A stretch of 43,904 nt of DNA from Chloroflexi bacterium SZAS-1 (lineage in GTDB: Bacteria; Chloroflexota; Chloroflexia; Chloroflexales; Roseiflexaceae). Within the stretch, counting starts at the first letter, position 1; each line of letters opens with the position of its first letter. The position numbers and the translations under genes were made by a program. Below are positions 34,289 through 41,989 of this stretch, piece after piece. The stretch lies in the NCBI GenBank assembly GCA_018266315.1, contig JAFEAS010000098.1, forward strand, positions 1 to 43,904, read 5' to 3'. The notes beneath the pieces were generated by a model. The model ran no database searches. It saw nothing but the letters and a program-made list of their open reading frames with translations, and had not been told where the DNA came from.

Positions 34289-34310
34289 AAATTGTAGATA
34301 AGAAGATGGT

Positions 34311-34586
34311 ATGCGCCCTCCCTCGGTTCGGGTCAGTGCACTAGTCGTGACATTACTTGTTACGCTAGCGGTGGCTGATATATGCGATACCAATCGCGCT
34401 ATTTCGGTGGGCAGCCCGCTTGTTCGCTTCGCGCCGATGATGGCCTATTGCTACATTGAATCCGCCCAACACTATATTCGGTCGCTTGGCTTCACCAATG
34501 TGAATACCCACCAACAGGCAATCGTATCGAACGGCATAACTACCAACAATTCGCTCTATAGTCGCTCGCTTACTCACACAAGGTAG
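34311..34586 (+). CDS. Possible small exported protein, hypothetical
   Basis: This 91-aa ORF starts MRPPSVRVSALVVTLLVTLA, which looks like a signal peptide with a possible cleavage after VADI. The rest has two cysteines and is polar with no known domain. No clear ribosome-binding site is seen. The strong terminator 8 bp after its stop shows that something ends there, which is the main support. It could equally be untranslated leader-like RNA. Confidence 0.35.
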   Translation: MRPPSVRVSALVVTLLVTLAVADICDTNRAISVGSPLVRFAPMMAYCYIESAQHYIRSLGFTNVNTHQQAIVSNGITTNNSLYSRSLTHTR

Positions 34587-34593
34587 GAACAAC

Positions 34594-34635
34594 AAACCCC
34601 AGGTACCAACGTAAGGTGTGGTACCTGGGGTTTTT
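34594..34635. terminator. Strong intrinsic terminator, probably bidirectional
   Basis: AAACCCCAGGTACCA (34594-34608) pairs with TGGTACCTGGGGTTT (34619-34633), followed by TTTTT on the plus strand. It can end the small ORF at 34311 and, in reverse, the hypothetical gene at 34674. Confidence 0.85.
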
Positions 34636-34673
34636 GCTAGCAACACGTCAATGCGCGCAGGCGGCCCAAGCGA

Positions 34674-35018
34674 TTAGCTGGCCCGCAATTCGGCAATTGG
34701 GAACGGCGCATAGGCTCGGCGTATCTCGCGAAACTGCGCATCGGTAAGCGGCGTTTCGCCCAGGTAATACAACACCTGCGCCTGCTCATCGAAACGGGCG
34801 CGCTGACGTACCCACCGACCCAATGCTCCCTGGCGCACAATATCGAGGTTCCATGCTGGTGTCACAGAGTCGTAGCGCTCGGCTACCAACCAAACCATTT
34901 CGTTAGGGCGAAAGGTGTGTGCCAGGCGGCGCTTCGCTTCGGCCAGCCCTTCCTCGGGCGTAGGTAGCTGAAACCCCAGCGCGTCGAGATTCGGCACGCG
35001 TGATAGTTGCTCAGTCAT
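34674..35018 (-). CDS. Conserved-looking hypothetical protein, 114 aa
   Basis: This soluble protein has an N-terminal helix (LPTPEEGLAEAKRRLAHTF), a central part EMVWLVAERYDSVTPAWNLDIVRQGALG, and VLYYLGETPLTDAQFREIRRAY. No family is recognised. ATG 35018 has GAGGG 7 bp upstream, and a TATAAT lies 29 bp upstream, so expression is well supported. The longer open frame to 35264 runs antisense through tRNA-Thr and was discarded. Confidence 0.7.
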   Translation of the reverse strand: MTEQLSRVPNLDALGFQLPTPEEGLAEAKRRLAHTFRPNEMVWLVAERYDSVTPAWNLDIVRQGALGRWVRQRARFDEQAQVLYYLGETPLTDAQFREIRRAYAPFPIAELRAS

Positions 35019-35046
35019 AGTACCCTCACTGTGTGATTTAGCGGTT

Positions 35047-35052
35047 ATTATA
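35047..35052 (-). promoter_or_regulatory. Extended -10 promoter for the hypothetical gene at 34674
   Basis: TGG-TATAAT on the minus strand predicts transcription from about 35040, 22 bases before the start codon. Confidence 0.6.
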
Positions 35053-35105
35053 CCATTCTCTGCACCAAACCTCGCAGCGACGCTCTCGTCAGCACTCGCA
35101 TAAAG

Positions 35106-35135
35106 TTGACTTTCTACCGGCGTGCATGCTACAAT
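35106..35135 (+). promoter_or_regulatory. Promoter of tRNA-Thr
   Basis: TTGACT (35106-35111), an 18-bp spacer and TACAAT (35130-35135), with an extended TGC before the -10. It lies 10 bp before the tRNA 5' end. Confidence 0.75.
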
Positions 35136-35144
35136 GGCGCTGCT

Positions 35145-35220
35145 GCCGGTGTAGCTCAGTTGGCAGAGCAGCTGTTTTGTAAACAGCTGGTCGTGGGTTC
35201 GAGTCCCTCCACCGGCTCCA
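35145..35220 (+). tRNA. tRNA-Thr (anticodon UGU), CCA encoded
   Basis: This 76-base cloverleaf has acceptor stem GCCGGTG/CACCGGC, D-arm with GTAGCTCAGTTGGCAGAGC, and anticodon stem GCTGT/ACAGC around loop TTTGTAA with anticodon TGT. The T-arm has GGGTTCGAGTCCC, and CCA is encoded at 35218-35220. It reads ACA codons mainly. The strong promoter upstream and terminator downstream make it a stand-alone unit. Confidence 0.97.
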
Positions 35221-35226
35221 CGTCCC

Positions 35227-35262
35227 AAAGCCCTAAACGCACGCTGCGTTCGGGGCTTTTTC
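35227..35262 (+). terminator. Terminator after tRNA-Thr
   Basis: AAAGCCC pairs with GGGGCTTTT, with an inner stem AACGCA/TGCGTT, and a T run follows. It starts 7 bases after the CCA end. Confidence 0.8.
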
Positions 35263-35267
35263 ATTGG

Positions 35268-35438
35268 TTGCCACGCTCATTGCCACGCTTTGTTCTGGGG
35301 GCAAACGAAACCTCCTGAGCTAGGATGTGGTTACCACGCCAACACCAAGCACAGGAGGTCTCGTTTGCCTCAGCCTTCCCGAACCTTAAGTTCAGGATGT
35401 CTAATGTATTACGCCTAATAGAGGTGCTAATAGAGGTG
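35268..35438. repeat. Repeat-rich spacer: direct repeats, long inverted repeat, 12-bp tandem repeat
   Basis: TTGCCACGCT occurs at 35268-35277 and 35280-35289. GGCAAACGAAACCTCCTG (35300-35317) pairs with CAGGAGGTCTCGTTTGCC (35352-35369) over 18 bp with one mismatch and a 34-base loop. CTAATAGAGGTG occurs twice in tandem at 35415-35438. No gene is seen. The inverted repeat could be the terminator of the minus-strand pruA gene or part of an old insertion beside the tRNA. Confidence 0.6.
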
Positions 35439-37001
35439 CTAACGGTTCTTTTCGGCAATGCTCTTGGCCTGGAGGTAGAGCAGCAAATAATCGCCCCCAC
35501 CCGCCTTCGAGTCGGTGCCCGACATGTTGAACCCGCCAAAAGGATGAACGCCGACCATGGCACCGGTGATCTTGCGATTGAGGTACAAATTGCCAACATG
35601 GAGATCTTCGCGGGCGCGTTCCAGGCGCTCCGGGTCGTTTGAAAACAAGCCACCGCTCAGGCCGAACTCAGTGTTGTTGGCAATATCCATCGCCTCGTCG
35701 AAATCGCCCGCCTTGATGAAGGCGAGCACCGGTCCAAAGATTTCTTCCTGCGAAAGCTGCGCATCGGGTGCAATATCGGCGAAGATCGTCGGTGGCACGA
35801 AATAGCCTTCGGCTGCCCCATCGGTGGGAAGCTCACCCCCCAGCACCAGCCGCCCCTCGTGCTGCCCGATCGCGATGTAGTGCCGAATCTTATCCAACGA
35901 GCGATTATCGATCACCGCACCAAGCGCACTCTCGCGCTGCGCCGGGTTGCCCACGCTTAACCCACGGGCACGCTCAACGACTTTAGCCAGCAGCGCATCG
36001 TACACTGGGGCAACTGCCACTACCCGCGAGCAGGCCGAGCACTTCTGCCCCTGAAAGCCAAAGGCTGCCGCAATAATGGCCTGCGCGGCACCATCCAGGT
36101 CGGCGGTCTCATCGACAACCGTTGTGTCTTTTCCACCCATTTCGAGGATGGCGCGCTTGAGCCAGCGCTGGCCCGGATGCACCTTCGCGGCGCGCTCGTA
36201 GATGCGCAGGCCAATTTCCTTCGAGCCGGTAAAGCCAATGAAGCGCGTCTTCGGGTGATCAACCAGCACATCGCCAACAACTGCATCCTGGCCGGTGATA
36301 AACGAGACAACGCCTGCGGGCACGCCCACCGCCTCAAGAATTTCGAATAGCTTGTAAGCAATCACCGGGGCACGCGGCGAAGGTTTGAGCACTACGGTAT
36401 TCCCCGCTACCAATGGCGCAACCACCAGGTTCGTGGTAATTGCCAGCGCAAAATTCCAGGGTGGAATGGCGATGCCTGCCCCGAGTGGAATATAGTGCAG
36501 CTCGTCTTTCTCGCCTGGAAGCTGGTACACCGGCTGTGGGCCAGCCAGGCGCAGCATCTCGCGCGCATAAAACTCACAGAAATCGATCGCTTCTGCAACA
36601 TCGGCATCGGCTTCGACCCAGTTCTTACTGATTTCATAGACCAGCCACGCACACAGCTCGAACTTGCGGCGGCGCATTTCGGCAGCGGCTTGCACCAGGT
36701 AATTCACACGCTGCTCGGCACTGGTTTTGCGCCAGCTTTCGAAATGCTGATTGGTGGCCTCTATCGCAGCGATTGCCTGCTCAGCCGACGCGCTGGAAGC
36801 ATACCCAACCACCTCCGCTGGTTTGGCCGGGTTGGTTGAGGGGATCGTCACATCGGTAACAATGCGCTCGCCATTAATGACCAGCGGATAGGTTTTGCCA
36901 AATTGGGCTTTAACATCGGCGAGCGCGCGCTCCATGGCGGCAGCGTTATCGGGGTTGTTGAAATCGGTAAATGGCTCGTTTCGGTACTCAGGTAGCGTCA
37001 T
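35439..37001 (-). CDS. pruA: L-glutamate gamma-semialdehyde dehydrogenase (P5C dehydrogenase)
   Basis: This 520-aa NAD-dependent aldehyde dehydrogenase oxidises glutamate semialdehyde to glutamate in proline degradation. The N-terminus with YRNEPFTDFN is typical of the monofunctional RocA/PruA group. Catalytic residues are Cys321 (GQKCSACSR) and Glu287 (LEMGGKD); NAD binding includes IPPWNFALAI and LKPSPRAPVIAYKL, and FTGSKEIG is present. The C-terminus ends with FGGFNMSGTDSKAGGGDYLLLYLQ. ATG 37001 has GGAGAGG about 5 bp upstream. No proline dehydrogenase gene lies nearby. Confidence 0.93.
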   Translation of the reverse strand: MTLPEYRNEPFTDFNNPDNAAAMERALADVKAQFGKTYPLVINGERIVTDVTIPSTNPAKPAEVVGYASSASAEQAIAAIEATNQHFESWRKTSAEQRVNYLVQAAAEMRRRKFELCAWLVYEISKNWVEADADVAEAIDFCEFYAREMLRLAGPQPVYQLPGEKDELHYIPLGAGIAIPPWNFALAITTNLVVAPLVAGNTVVLKPSPRAPVIAYKLFEILEAVGVPAGVVSFITGQDAVVGDVLVDHPKTRFIGFTGSKEIGLRIYERAAKVHPGQRWLKRAILEMGGKDTTVVDETADLDGAAQAIIAAAFGFQGQKCSACSRVVAVAPVYDALLAKVVERARGLSVGNPAQRESALGAVIDNRSLDKIRHYIAIGQHEGRLVLGGELPTDGAAEGYFVPPTIFADIAPDAQLSQEEIFGPVLAFIKAGDFDEAMDIANNTEFGLSGGLFSNDPERLERAREDLHVGNLYLNRKITGAMVGVHPFGGFNMSGTDSKAGGGDYLLLYLQAKSIAEKNR

Positions 37002-37067
37002 TGCACCTCTCCTACAGTTTACGCGGGCTTGCGGTTTACAGATCATCCTGCCACCAGGGCGTGGTGC

Positions 37068-37073
37068 ATTATA
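37068..37073 (-). promoter_or_regulatory. Extended -10 promoter for pruA
   Basis: TGT-TATAAT on the minus strand predicts a start near 37061 and a leader of about 60 bases. Confidence 0.5.
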
Positions 37074-37131
37074 ACACTGCCTCGGGCGTATCATCGGGTG
37101 GCTGCGCAATTAGCGCAACGGCACCGGTATG

Positions 37132-37548
37132 TTACGGCTGTTCTTCGCCAGCCATGGCGAGCAACATAGCCCATTGCGTGGGCGATACCGGCACCACCGA
37201 AAGGCGGCCTTGCCGCACCAGCGCGAAATCGGCGAAGGCCGGGGTTGCCTTAATTGCCGTGAGCGTAACCGGGCGAGCTAACGGCTGTAATGGCTTCAGG
37301 TTTACCACAACGAGTTTTGGGTCATTTTGTTGCGGGTCGGGGTAGGGTTCGCTGGTTATTTCTGCTAAGCCTACTGCCTGGCGTTCGTCGCCGGTGTGAT
37401 AAATCAGCGCCAGGTCGCCAGGGTGCATGGCACGCAAGTGGATCAGGGCAGCGTTATTGCTCACCCCATCCCACACCGCTGCGCTGTCGCGCGTCAGGTC
37501 GGCGAATGCGTAATCATTTGGCTCGGTCTTTAATAGCCAGTATTGCAT
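37132..37548 (-). CDS. EVE domain protein
   Basis: This 138-aa PUA-like protein starts MQYWLLKTEPNDYAFADL and continues with WDGVSNNAALIHLRAMHPGDLALIYHTGDERQAVGLAEI and WAMLLAMA at the end. These are the EVE domain blocks of the thymocyte nuclear protein 1 group, thought to recognise modified nucleic-acid bases. Length is normal (about 135-150). GGAG lies 9 bp upstream of the ATG at 37548. It lies 54 bp after the FHA gene on the same strand. Confidence 0.92.
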   Translation of the reverse strand: MQYWLLKTEPNDYAFADLTRDSAAVWDGVSNNAALIHLRAMHPGDLALIYHTGDERQAVGLAEITSEPYPDPQQNDPKLVVVNLKPLQPLARPVTLTAIKATPAFADFALVRQGRLSVVPVSPTQWAMLLAMAGEEQP

Positions 37549-37602
37549 GAGTGCTAGCTCCTTGAGCTTCTATTCACACGAGGGATGGTAGCAAGCGCCG
37601 CA

Positions 37603-38604
37603 TTACGGCTGATTGGTAGCTTCTTCAGGCGCAACAATCGGTTCGAGCCGCAGCCGGGTGATGCCCATACGCAGCTCAGTTCCAGGCGTGATCGTGCGCT
37701 CACGCCGAATACGCTCTTCGGCGGCACCCGGCGGCGTCATCCACGTGCCGTTTTTACTGGTATCGCGCACCACAATCTGGTCGTCATCACCCACCGCCAG
37801 CAAAGCATGATCTGCTGAAATCAGCTCGTCGCCAGCGAGTGTAAGGCGATACTCGTGGTGCTGGGGGGCACGCCGTCCAATCAAGTTATCGCCTTCCATT
37901 AAGGGCAGCACCCTTTCGGCGCGCGTTTCGGTAGGTAGTACCCGCAGCTGGAAGCGTGCAGGTGCAAGATCGAACAGAAATCGAGTGCCGTCGTGCCAGA
38001 GGCGGCCACCAAAGATATTGGTCGCGATGGTAGGTAGCGCCTCGGCGGGCAGGGCAGCGGCGGGCCGCAACATTGTCGCAAACGCTGGAAGTTCATCAAG
38101 CCCCAGCACCTTGAGCTGGCGGCGATGGTCGGCTATCGCTAGCGAAATCTGCGTATCGGGGTGGGTGATTGGCGTACACACAACAGCGCCAACCATGCGC
38201 TCGAATGCAGGCGCATCGTATGAAACTCCAGGTAGTGCCGGATCTACGCTCTGTAGGCGGGTGCGCACGGCATCGCGTTGCATCGCAACATAGTGAATCG
38301 GCGTGCTACCATCAGTCTCGGTAATTGGTGTATTAGTGTCGCGGTAGACCCAGTGACCGTTGGGCTGGGCTACAATCGGGCCGCGGTAGCTGCGTACCGC
38401 CCCCACAATTGCCGCGTTTGGCTGCAGCAGGAGCAGATCGACAGGCGCGAGATCAAGGTTTGGTACGAAATGCAGCAGCAGCACCGTGGGCACATCGCTG
38501 CGCGCGGCCTCAATCCGTGCCCGGGCATCTATCGCCAGTGTGCGGAGCGCCCGCCGCTCGGCGGAAGTAGCCGGAATCTGCCCAAGGTAGATCTGCGGAT
38601 GCAC
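37603..38604 (-). CDS. FHA domain protein with NERD-like N-terminal region
   Basis: This 333-aa protein has an FHA domain at about 230-320: EGDNLIGRRAPQHHEYRLTL, ELISADHALLAVGDDDQIVVRD and TSKNGTWMTPPG, with the phosphothreonine-binding Arg, Ser and Asn in place. The N-terminal part TVLLLHFVPNLDLAPVDLLLLQP-NAAIVGAVRSYRGPIV resembles the NERD nuclease-related domain. The E-x-K catalytic pair is replaced by AVRS, so nuclease activity is unlikely. The start is GTG 38604 with GGAGAAG upstream; a TTG at 38628 is less likely. It probably reads Ser/Thr kinase signalling. Confidence 0.78.
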   Translation of the reverse strand: MHPQIYLGQIPATSAERRALRTLAIDARARIEAARSDVPTVLLLHFVPNLDLAPVDLLLLQPNAAIVGAVRSYRGPIVAQPNGHWVYRDTNTPITETDGSTPIHYVAMQRDAVRTRLQSVDPALPGVSYDAPAFERMVGAVVCTPITHPDTQISLAIADHRRQLKVLGLDELPAFATMLRPAAALPAEALPTIATNIFGGRLWHDGTRFLFDLAPARFQLRVLPTETRAERVLPLMEGDNLIGRRAPQHHEYRLTLAGDELISADHALLAVGDDDQIVVRDTSKNGTWMTPPGAAEERIRRERTITPGTELRMGITRLRLEPIVAPEEATNQP

Positions 38605-38916
38605 AGCGCTTCTCCATGCTGAAACCAATGCTGAGAGAGTATAGCGAGCTGTGCTACGCTCGTCAATAGAACGTGCGACAATGTAACACCCTGGCTTTAT
38701 TTATGAGTATACTGGTAGCTTTTTACCTGGCTGAGAGGCGTGGTTTGTAGCACAAAAAAGTAGACATCTATGCGGTAGCAGGTTATTGCCAAAACACATT
38801 TATTGCATCTGTACGCCAAGCTCAGCGTTCGCGACCGGGCGGGGGGCGGTTGGTGAAGCGTACCGCCGAGGATTGTTACAGAAATGAGAGAAATTATTAA
38901 AAAATCGATAATGTTC
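38605..38916. other. AT-rich intergenic region, no gene seen
   Basis: Between the FHA gene and the promoter at 38917 no coding region is supported on either strand. GGCTGAGAGG at about 38731 recalls part of a TPP riboswitch, but the rest of that structure is absent. TATACT occurs at 38717-38722 without a start codon placed for it. Confidence 0.6.
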
Positions 38917-38945
38917 TTGACAACTGCTACACAAGAGAGTACAAT
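38917..38945 (+). promoter_or_regulatory. Near-consensus promoter with no annotated gene
   Basis: TTGACA (38917-38922), a 17-bp spacer and TACAAT (38940-38945) is one of the two best -35/-10 pairs in the window. Its transcript would start at about 38952. Confidence 0.7.
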
Positions 38946-38959
38946 CCATCGGGATAGTT

Positions 38960-39040
38960 ATGTCTTCTCAATCATTCAGAACAAGTGATCTAATTCACCC
39001 GCGCTGGTACAAACTGTTAATAATATCCCAGTGTGCCTAG
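38960..39040 (+). CDS. Possible 26-aa peptide downstream of an orphan promoter
   Basis: ATG 38960 opens a 26-codon frame (MSSQSFRTSDLIHPRWYKLL and six more) ending at TAG 39040. It starts about 8 bases after the predicted transcription start of the strong promoter, without a good ribosome-binding site. It could be a leader peptide, a leaderless peptide or chance, and a non-coding RNA is just as possible. Confidence 0.2.
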   Translation: MSSQSFRTSDLIHPRWYKLLIISQCA

Positions 39041-39178
39041 TAGCGAACAACAAATGGCTGGAGTGGTTTAGTACCGTGGTCATGTTACGAAGACGCGCAG
39101 ATCTAAGTATTATGTGAAGCGGAAAATAACTGGCTGTTGCGGATGTAACTAGTCATGCCCTTGAAATCTACAATTTCA

Positions 39179-39207
39179 TTGACACCCTTTTTATTTAGTG
39201 TTACACT
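39179..39207 (+). promoter_or_regulatory. Near-consensus promoter for the lipoprotein gene at 39236
   Basis: TTGACA (39179-39184), a 17-bp spacer and TGT-TACACT (box 39202-39207). The start is predicted near 39214. Confidence 0.72.
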
Positions 39208-39235
39208 ATCGAATTAGAACAAATGTTTTAATAGC

Positions 39236-39886
39236 GTGTGTGCTATTGTGCGTTCCCGCTGGTTTATCCTGTGCGTCTTTGTTTTGATCGGGTGCGGGCA
39301 ACCGCTCCAGATCAACACACCTTCGGCGCGCGCAACACCAGTAATAATTGTACCGGCACCAGCTCGTACCGCAGGTACGCTACCAGAAAACACGCAAACA
39401 CCGGTTGCAGTTACGCTACCTATTCCATCACCACAGCCAAGTAGCGAACAACAACCAATAGCCAGCGCAGTACCCGCACCATCCGTGACTTTATCACCAA
39501 CTATGCCGTCATCCGTCGTGGTGGTACCGCGCACAGCAGTGCCATTAAGCAATGAGCAGCGGTGGCGCGAACAAGAGGTAAATCGGCAGGTTTTTGATGG
39601 AATTCGCCTATATGTCGCCCGGCAGCCCGTGCCGCTTCAATGGTTTGATCCAGTCACTGGGCAGTCGGTTGAAATTGGAACGCTGATTGGCGAATTTCCC
39701 GCGCAAGCCCAATTTACATTGCGCGCCAACGGCCAGCTAGCATTAGAAGTACCGTACCGGATTAACAACGATTTTGGGTTAACGGCTATTTCCGAAGCAT
39801 TACGAGATCGGATGCGCGCGGCCGGGTATGCAGAGAGTGTTGAAGGATACATTATTCTTTCTGATCTTGTAGTACCAAAACAATAA
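39236..39886 (+). CDS. P/T-rich lipoprotein, hypothetical
   Basis: This 216-aa exported protein starts MCAIVRSRWFILCVFVLIGC with lipobox LIGC (Cys20). It has a long linker rich in P, T, A and S to about residue 100, then a small C-terminal domain (about 105-216). That domain includes YVARQPVPLQWFDPVTGQSV, EIGTLIGEFPAQAQFTLRAN and YRINNDFGLTAISEALRDRM. I do not recognise the domain. The start is GTG 39236, the first in-frame start after the promoter; GTG 39248 also gives a signal peptide. It is expressed from its own strong promoter. Confidence 0.68.
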   Translation: MCAIVRSRWFILCVFVLIGCGQPLQINTPSARATPVIIVPAPARTAGTLPENTQTPVAVTLPIPSPQPSSEQQPIASAVPAPSVTLSPTMPSSVVVVPRTAVPLSNEQRWREQEVNRQVFDGIRLYVARQPVPLQWFDPVTGQSVEIGTLIGEFPAQAQFTLRANGQLALEVPYRINNDFGLTAISEALRDRMRAAGYAESVEGYIILSDLVVPKQ

Positions 39887-40029
39887 GCACTCAGCAGGAG
39901 TTGCTGAATTGCGACGTCTATCGTTATATCAAATGAGTAATTGTTACGATGCAGCTCGGCGGACTTAACATTGTGTGTAGTCCGTAGGGCGCTTTCTCTT
40001 TTGTAAAGGATTTTATGTATACAATTCAA

Positions 40030-40035
40030 TATAAT
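40030..40035 (+). promoter_or_regulatory. Possible -10 box upstream of the membrane-protein pair
   Basis: TATAAT lies 46 bp before GTG 40082. No matching -35 is seen at the right distance. Confidence 0.35.
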
Positions 40036-40081
40036 CATACTACGCCCCACTATCACTCTACATCATTCCAAGGAGGCGTCT

Positions 40082-41041
40082 GTGAGTAGTCGGTATCTTG
40101 ACATGATGCGCAGCCAGCGGCGGCGCGGCGGTGGAGTTCAGTTTACCTCAAAAACATTGCTGGCGATCCTCGCCTTGATCGCGATGGGCGGCTCAGCGGT
40201 ATACTGGTGGGGGGTTCAATCAACCCTCATCCCCGACAATAAAATTGTGGCGTTTGCCTTCACTGCGATTCTCGTGCTTGCTCCACCCAGCTTAGTGAGC
40301 TTCCTCATTCCCTGGAGCCCTGGTGGGATGTTGCTGCAAAAAGTAAACGCGAAAACCTGGGGCTACGCCGTGGTGATAGCCTGTTCGATCTACCTACTCT
40401 ATTACTCTTTCCAGATACAGTGGAGCTGGTGGGCCGCGCAACAGGTAGTAGCCGAAAGCGGCTTGATCTACCAGCAGGTGTTTGTTGGTATGATCGGTTT
40501 TATCATCATACCTGCGCTACTGTGGACTCCTGTATCGTCGGATGAGCTGGTAGAACAAGTGCGCCAGGCGCACCTGGTGAAGCGCTACGAGCTGCAAACA
40601 CAGGCCGATATCGCCATTCTGCGTGCGACCCTTTTGCGTGCGCAAGAGAAGGCGCTGGTTGGCTTTGCTAACCTCACTGTCGATGAGCGCGAGGAACTTG
40701 CTGCTGTAATGCGCAGCCTGGTTGGTGGCATCGACCGAACCTTGCGCGAGGTTGGGCAAACGGTGAAAACTGTGAGCGGTGTAGCCATGCCCTTCGATGG
40801 CATGCTCGACGATAACGAAGATATTCGCGACGTATTAGAGTATATCAGTGAAAGTCTTACCCGCTCGACGCTGACAAGCAAGGCCGATGCTGAGCGCCAC
40901 GAAATGGCACTTCAGGCCCCCGCCGAACCGCACTACGACGATCGCCGCCGCACCGACCCACGGCTCGACCCGCGTGAGTCGCGCTATTACCAGCCCGACC
41001 CACGCCGCCGCGGCACACGGGATGATGATCGCGAGGTGTAG
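40082..41041 (+). CDS. Multi-pass membrane protein with cytoplasmic helical and charged tail, hypothetical
   Basis: This 319-aa protein has a basic N-terminus (MRSQRRRGGGVQ) and four hydrophobic segments at about 24-44, 55-80, 98-115 and 135-152 (LLAILALIAMGGSAVYWWG is the first). A helical cytoplasmic region follows (160-240). The C-terminal tail of about 50 residues is rich in D, R and P with repeats such as DPRLDPR and YQPDPRRRG. AAGGAGG 5 bp before GTG 40082 is the strongest ribosome-binding site in the window. The next gene starts 2 bp after its stop. No known family is recognised. Confidence 0.72.
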   Translation: MSSRYLDMMRSQRRRGGGVQFTSKTLLAILALIAMGGSAVYWWGVQSTLIPDNKIVAFAFTAILVLAPPSLVSFLIPWSPGGMLLQKVNAKTWGYAVVIACSIYLLYYSFQIQWSWWAAQQVVAESGLIYQQVFVGMIGFIIIPALLWTPVSSDELVEQVRQAHLVKRYELQTQADIAILRATLLRAQEKALVGFANLTVDEREELAAVMRSLVGGIDRTLREVGQTVKTVSGVAMPFDGMLDDNEDIRDVLEYISESLTRSTLTSKADAERHEMALQAPAEPHYDDRRRTDPRLDPRESRYYQPDPRRRGTRDDDREV

Positions 41042-41043
41042 CG

Positions 41044-41292
41044 ATGCGCGGACGACAGTATGCAACCGGTGGCGCATTACCGGAACGCGATCTGCAAGAG
41101 CTGACGGATGTGCTGGCGCTGCGCCTGTACCAACGGCTTGGGCCGCGTGCGTACCGCCTGACGCGTCAGGATGTGGCTGATCTGATTGACCCTTACACCA
41201 ACGACCTTGTTGCGGAAGATCGCTCGATCGTGCCGTGGCTGGTGTGGAATTTACTCCAAGAGGGTATGGAGATCGAATACCACATGCGCTAA
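41044..41292 (+). CDS. Small soluble hypothetical protein, 82 aa
   Basis: This protein has an N-terminal MRGRQYATGGALPERDLQEL, then helices LTDVLALRLYQRLGPRAYRL and TRQDVADLIDPYTNDLVAED, and ends IEYHMR. It looks like a compact helical domain with no family match that I can name. It begins 2 bp after the membrane-protein stop and is followed by a terminator, so the two form an operon and probably work together. Confidence 0.7.
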   Translation: MRGRQYATGGALPERDLQELTDVLALRLYQRLGPRAYRLTRQDVADLIDPYTNDLVAEDRSIVPWLVWNLLQEGMEIEYHMR

Positions 41293-41310
41293 ACCGCATA
41301 CGAATGCAGG

Positions 41311-41343
41311 AAGGCGGGCATCAGTACGGTGCCCGCCTTTTTT
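41311..41343 (+). terminator. Intrinsic terminator of the membrane-protein operon
   Basis: AAGGCGGGCA (41311-41320) pairs with TGCCCGCCTT (41330-41339) followed by TTTT. It lies 18 bp after the stop at 41292 and before nadD. Confidence 0.88.
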
Positions 41344-41362
41344 ATTCTTAGGGTAATGTGTG

Positions 41363-41989
41363 ATGAGCAGGAAAATTGGACTTCTGGGCGGGTCGTTCGA
41401 TCCTATTCACTACGGTCATCTTGCGATTGCGGAAGATGCGCGGCTGGCCTTTCAGCTCGATCGCATTCTGTTCATTCCTGCGGCGCAACAACCGTTCAAA
41501 ATGGGCCGACACGTTGCTTCCGCTGAAGCACGGCTGGCGATGGTGCAACTTGCCTGCGCTTCTAACCCCTATTTTGAAGTCTCGGATGTAGAACTACAGC
41601 GGAGCGGCGCCTCGTATACGGTCACAACCTTGGAAACGCTCCAAGCAGCAAGCAATGATCTGCTGTTTTTATTAGTTGGCGCAGACTCAGCGGCTGATCT
41701 GCCCCGCTGGCACGCAGCCCGCCGAATCGTTGCCCTCGCACGGCTCATTGTGATTGAGCGGCCTGGCCGCCTCCTCGATGCTGAGCACCTGTACACCAAT
41801 CTCCCCGAACTAAAAGGCCGACTTGATGTGTTACGCGGGCCTCAGCTGTCGCTTTCTAGCACGGTGCTGCGCCAACGAGCTGCGACCAATACATCATTAC
41901 GCTACCTCACACCCGATCCTGTTGTTGAGTATATGCTTGAACATCGGCTCTATTCCTCGGGCGCAGCGCTTGAGGCGCAACGTTTATGA
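41363..41989 (+). CDS. nadD: Nicotinate-nucleotide adenylyltransferase NadD
   Basis: NadD (208 aa) adenylates nicotinate mononucleotide to deamido-NAD. The N-terminal signature KIGLLGGSFDPIHYGHLAIA has the nucleotidyltransferase H-x-G-H motif, and the C-terminal RYLTPDPVVEYMLEHRLY has the usual P-x-x-V-x-x-Y-I pattern. SLSSTVLRQR is the ISST-like ATP loop. Length is normal (about 190-215). I chose ATG 41363; GTG 41360 is one codon upstream. It often neighbours rsfS, but not here. Its end overlaps the convergent M23 gene by 6 bases. Confidence 0.94.
   Translation: MSRKIGLLGGSFDPIHYGHLAIAEDARLAFQLDRILFIPAAQQPFKMGRHVASAEARLAMVQLACASNPYFEVSDVELQRSGASYTVTTLETLQAASNDLLFLLVGADSAADLPRWHAARRIVALARLIVIERPGRLLDAEHLYTNLPELKGRLDVLRGPQLSLSSTVLRQRAATNTSLRYLTPDPVVEYMLEHRLYSSGAALEAQRL

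Noticed and set aside
38725..38760. GGCTGAGAGG resembling the TPP riboswitch (THI box)
   Set aside because: The downstream ACCTGATCTGG-type segment and the pairing stems are absent, and no thiamine gene follows.
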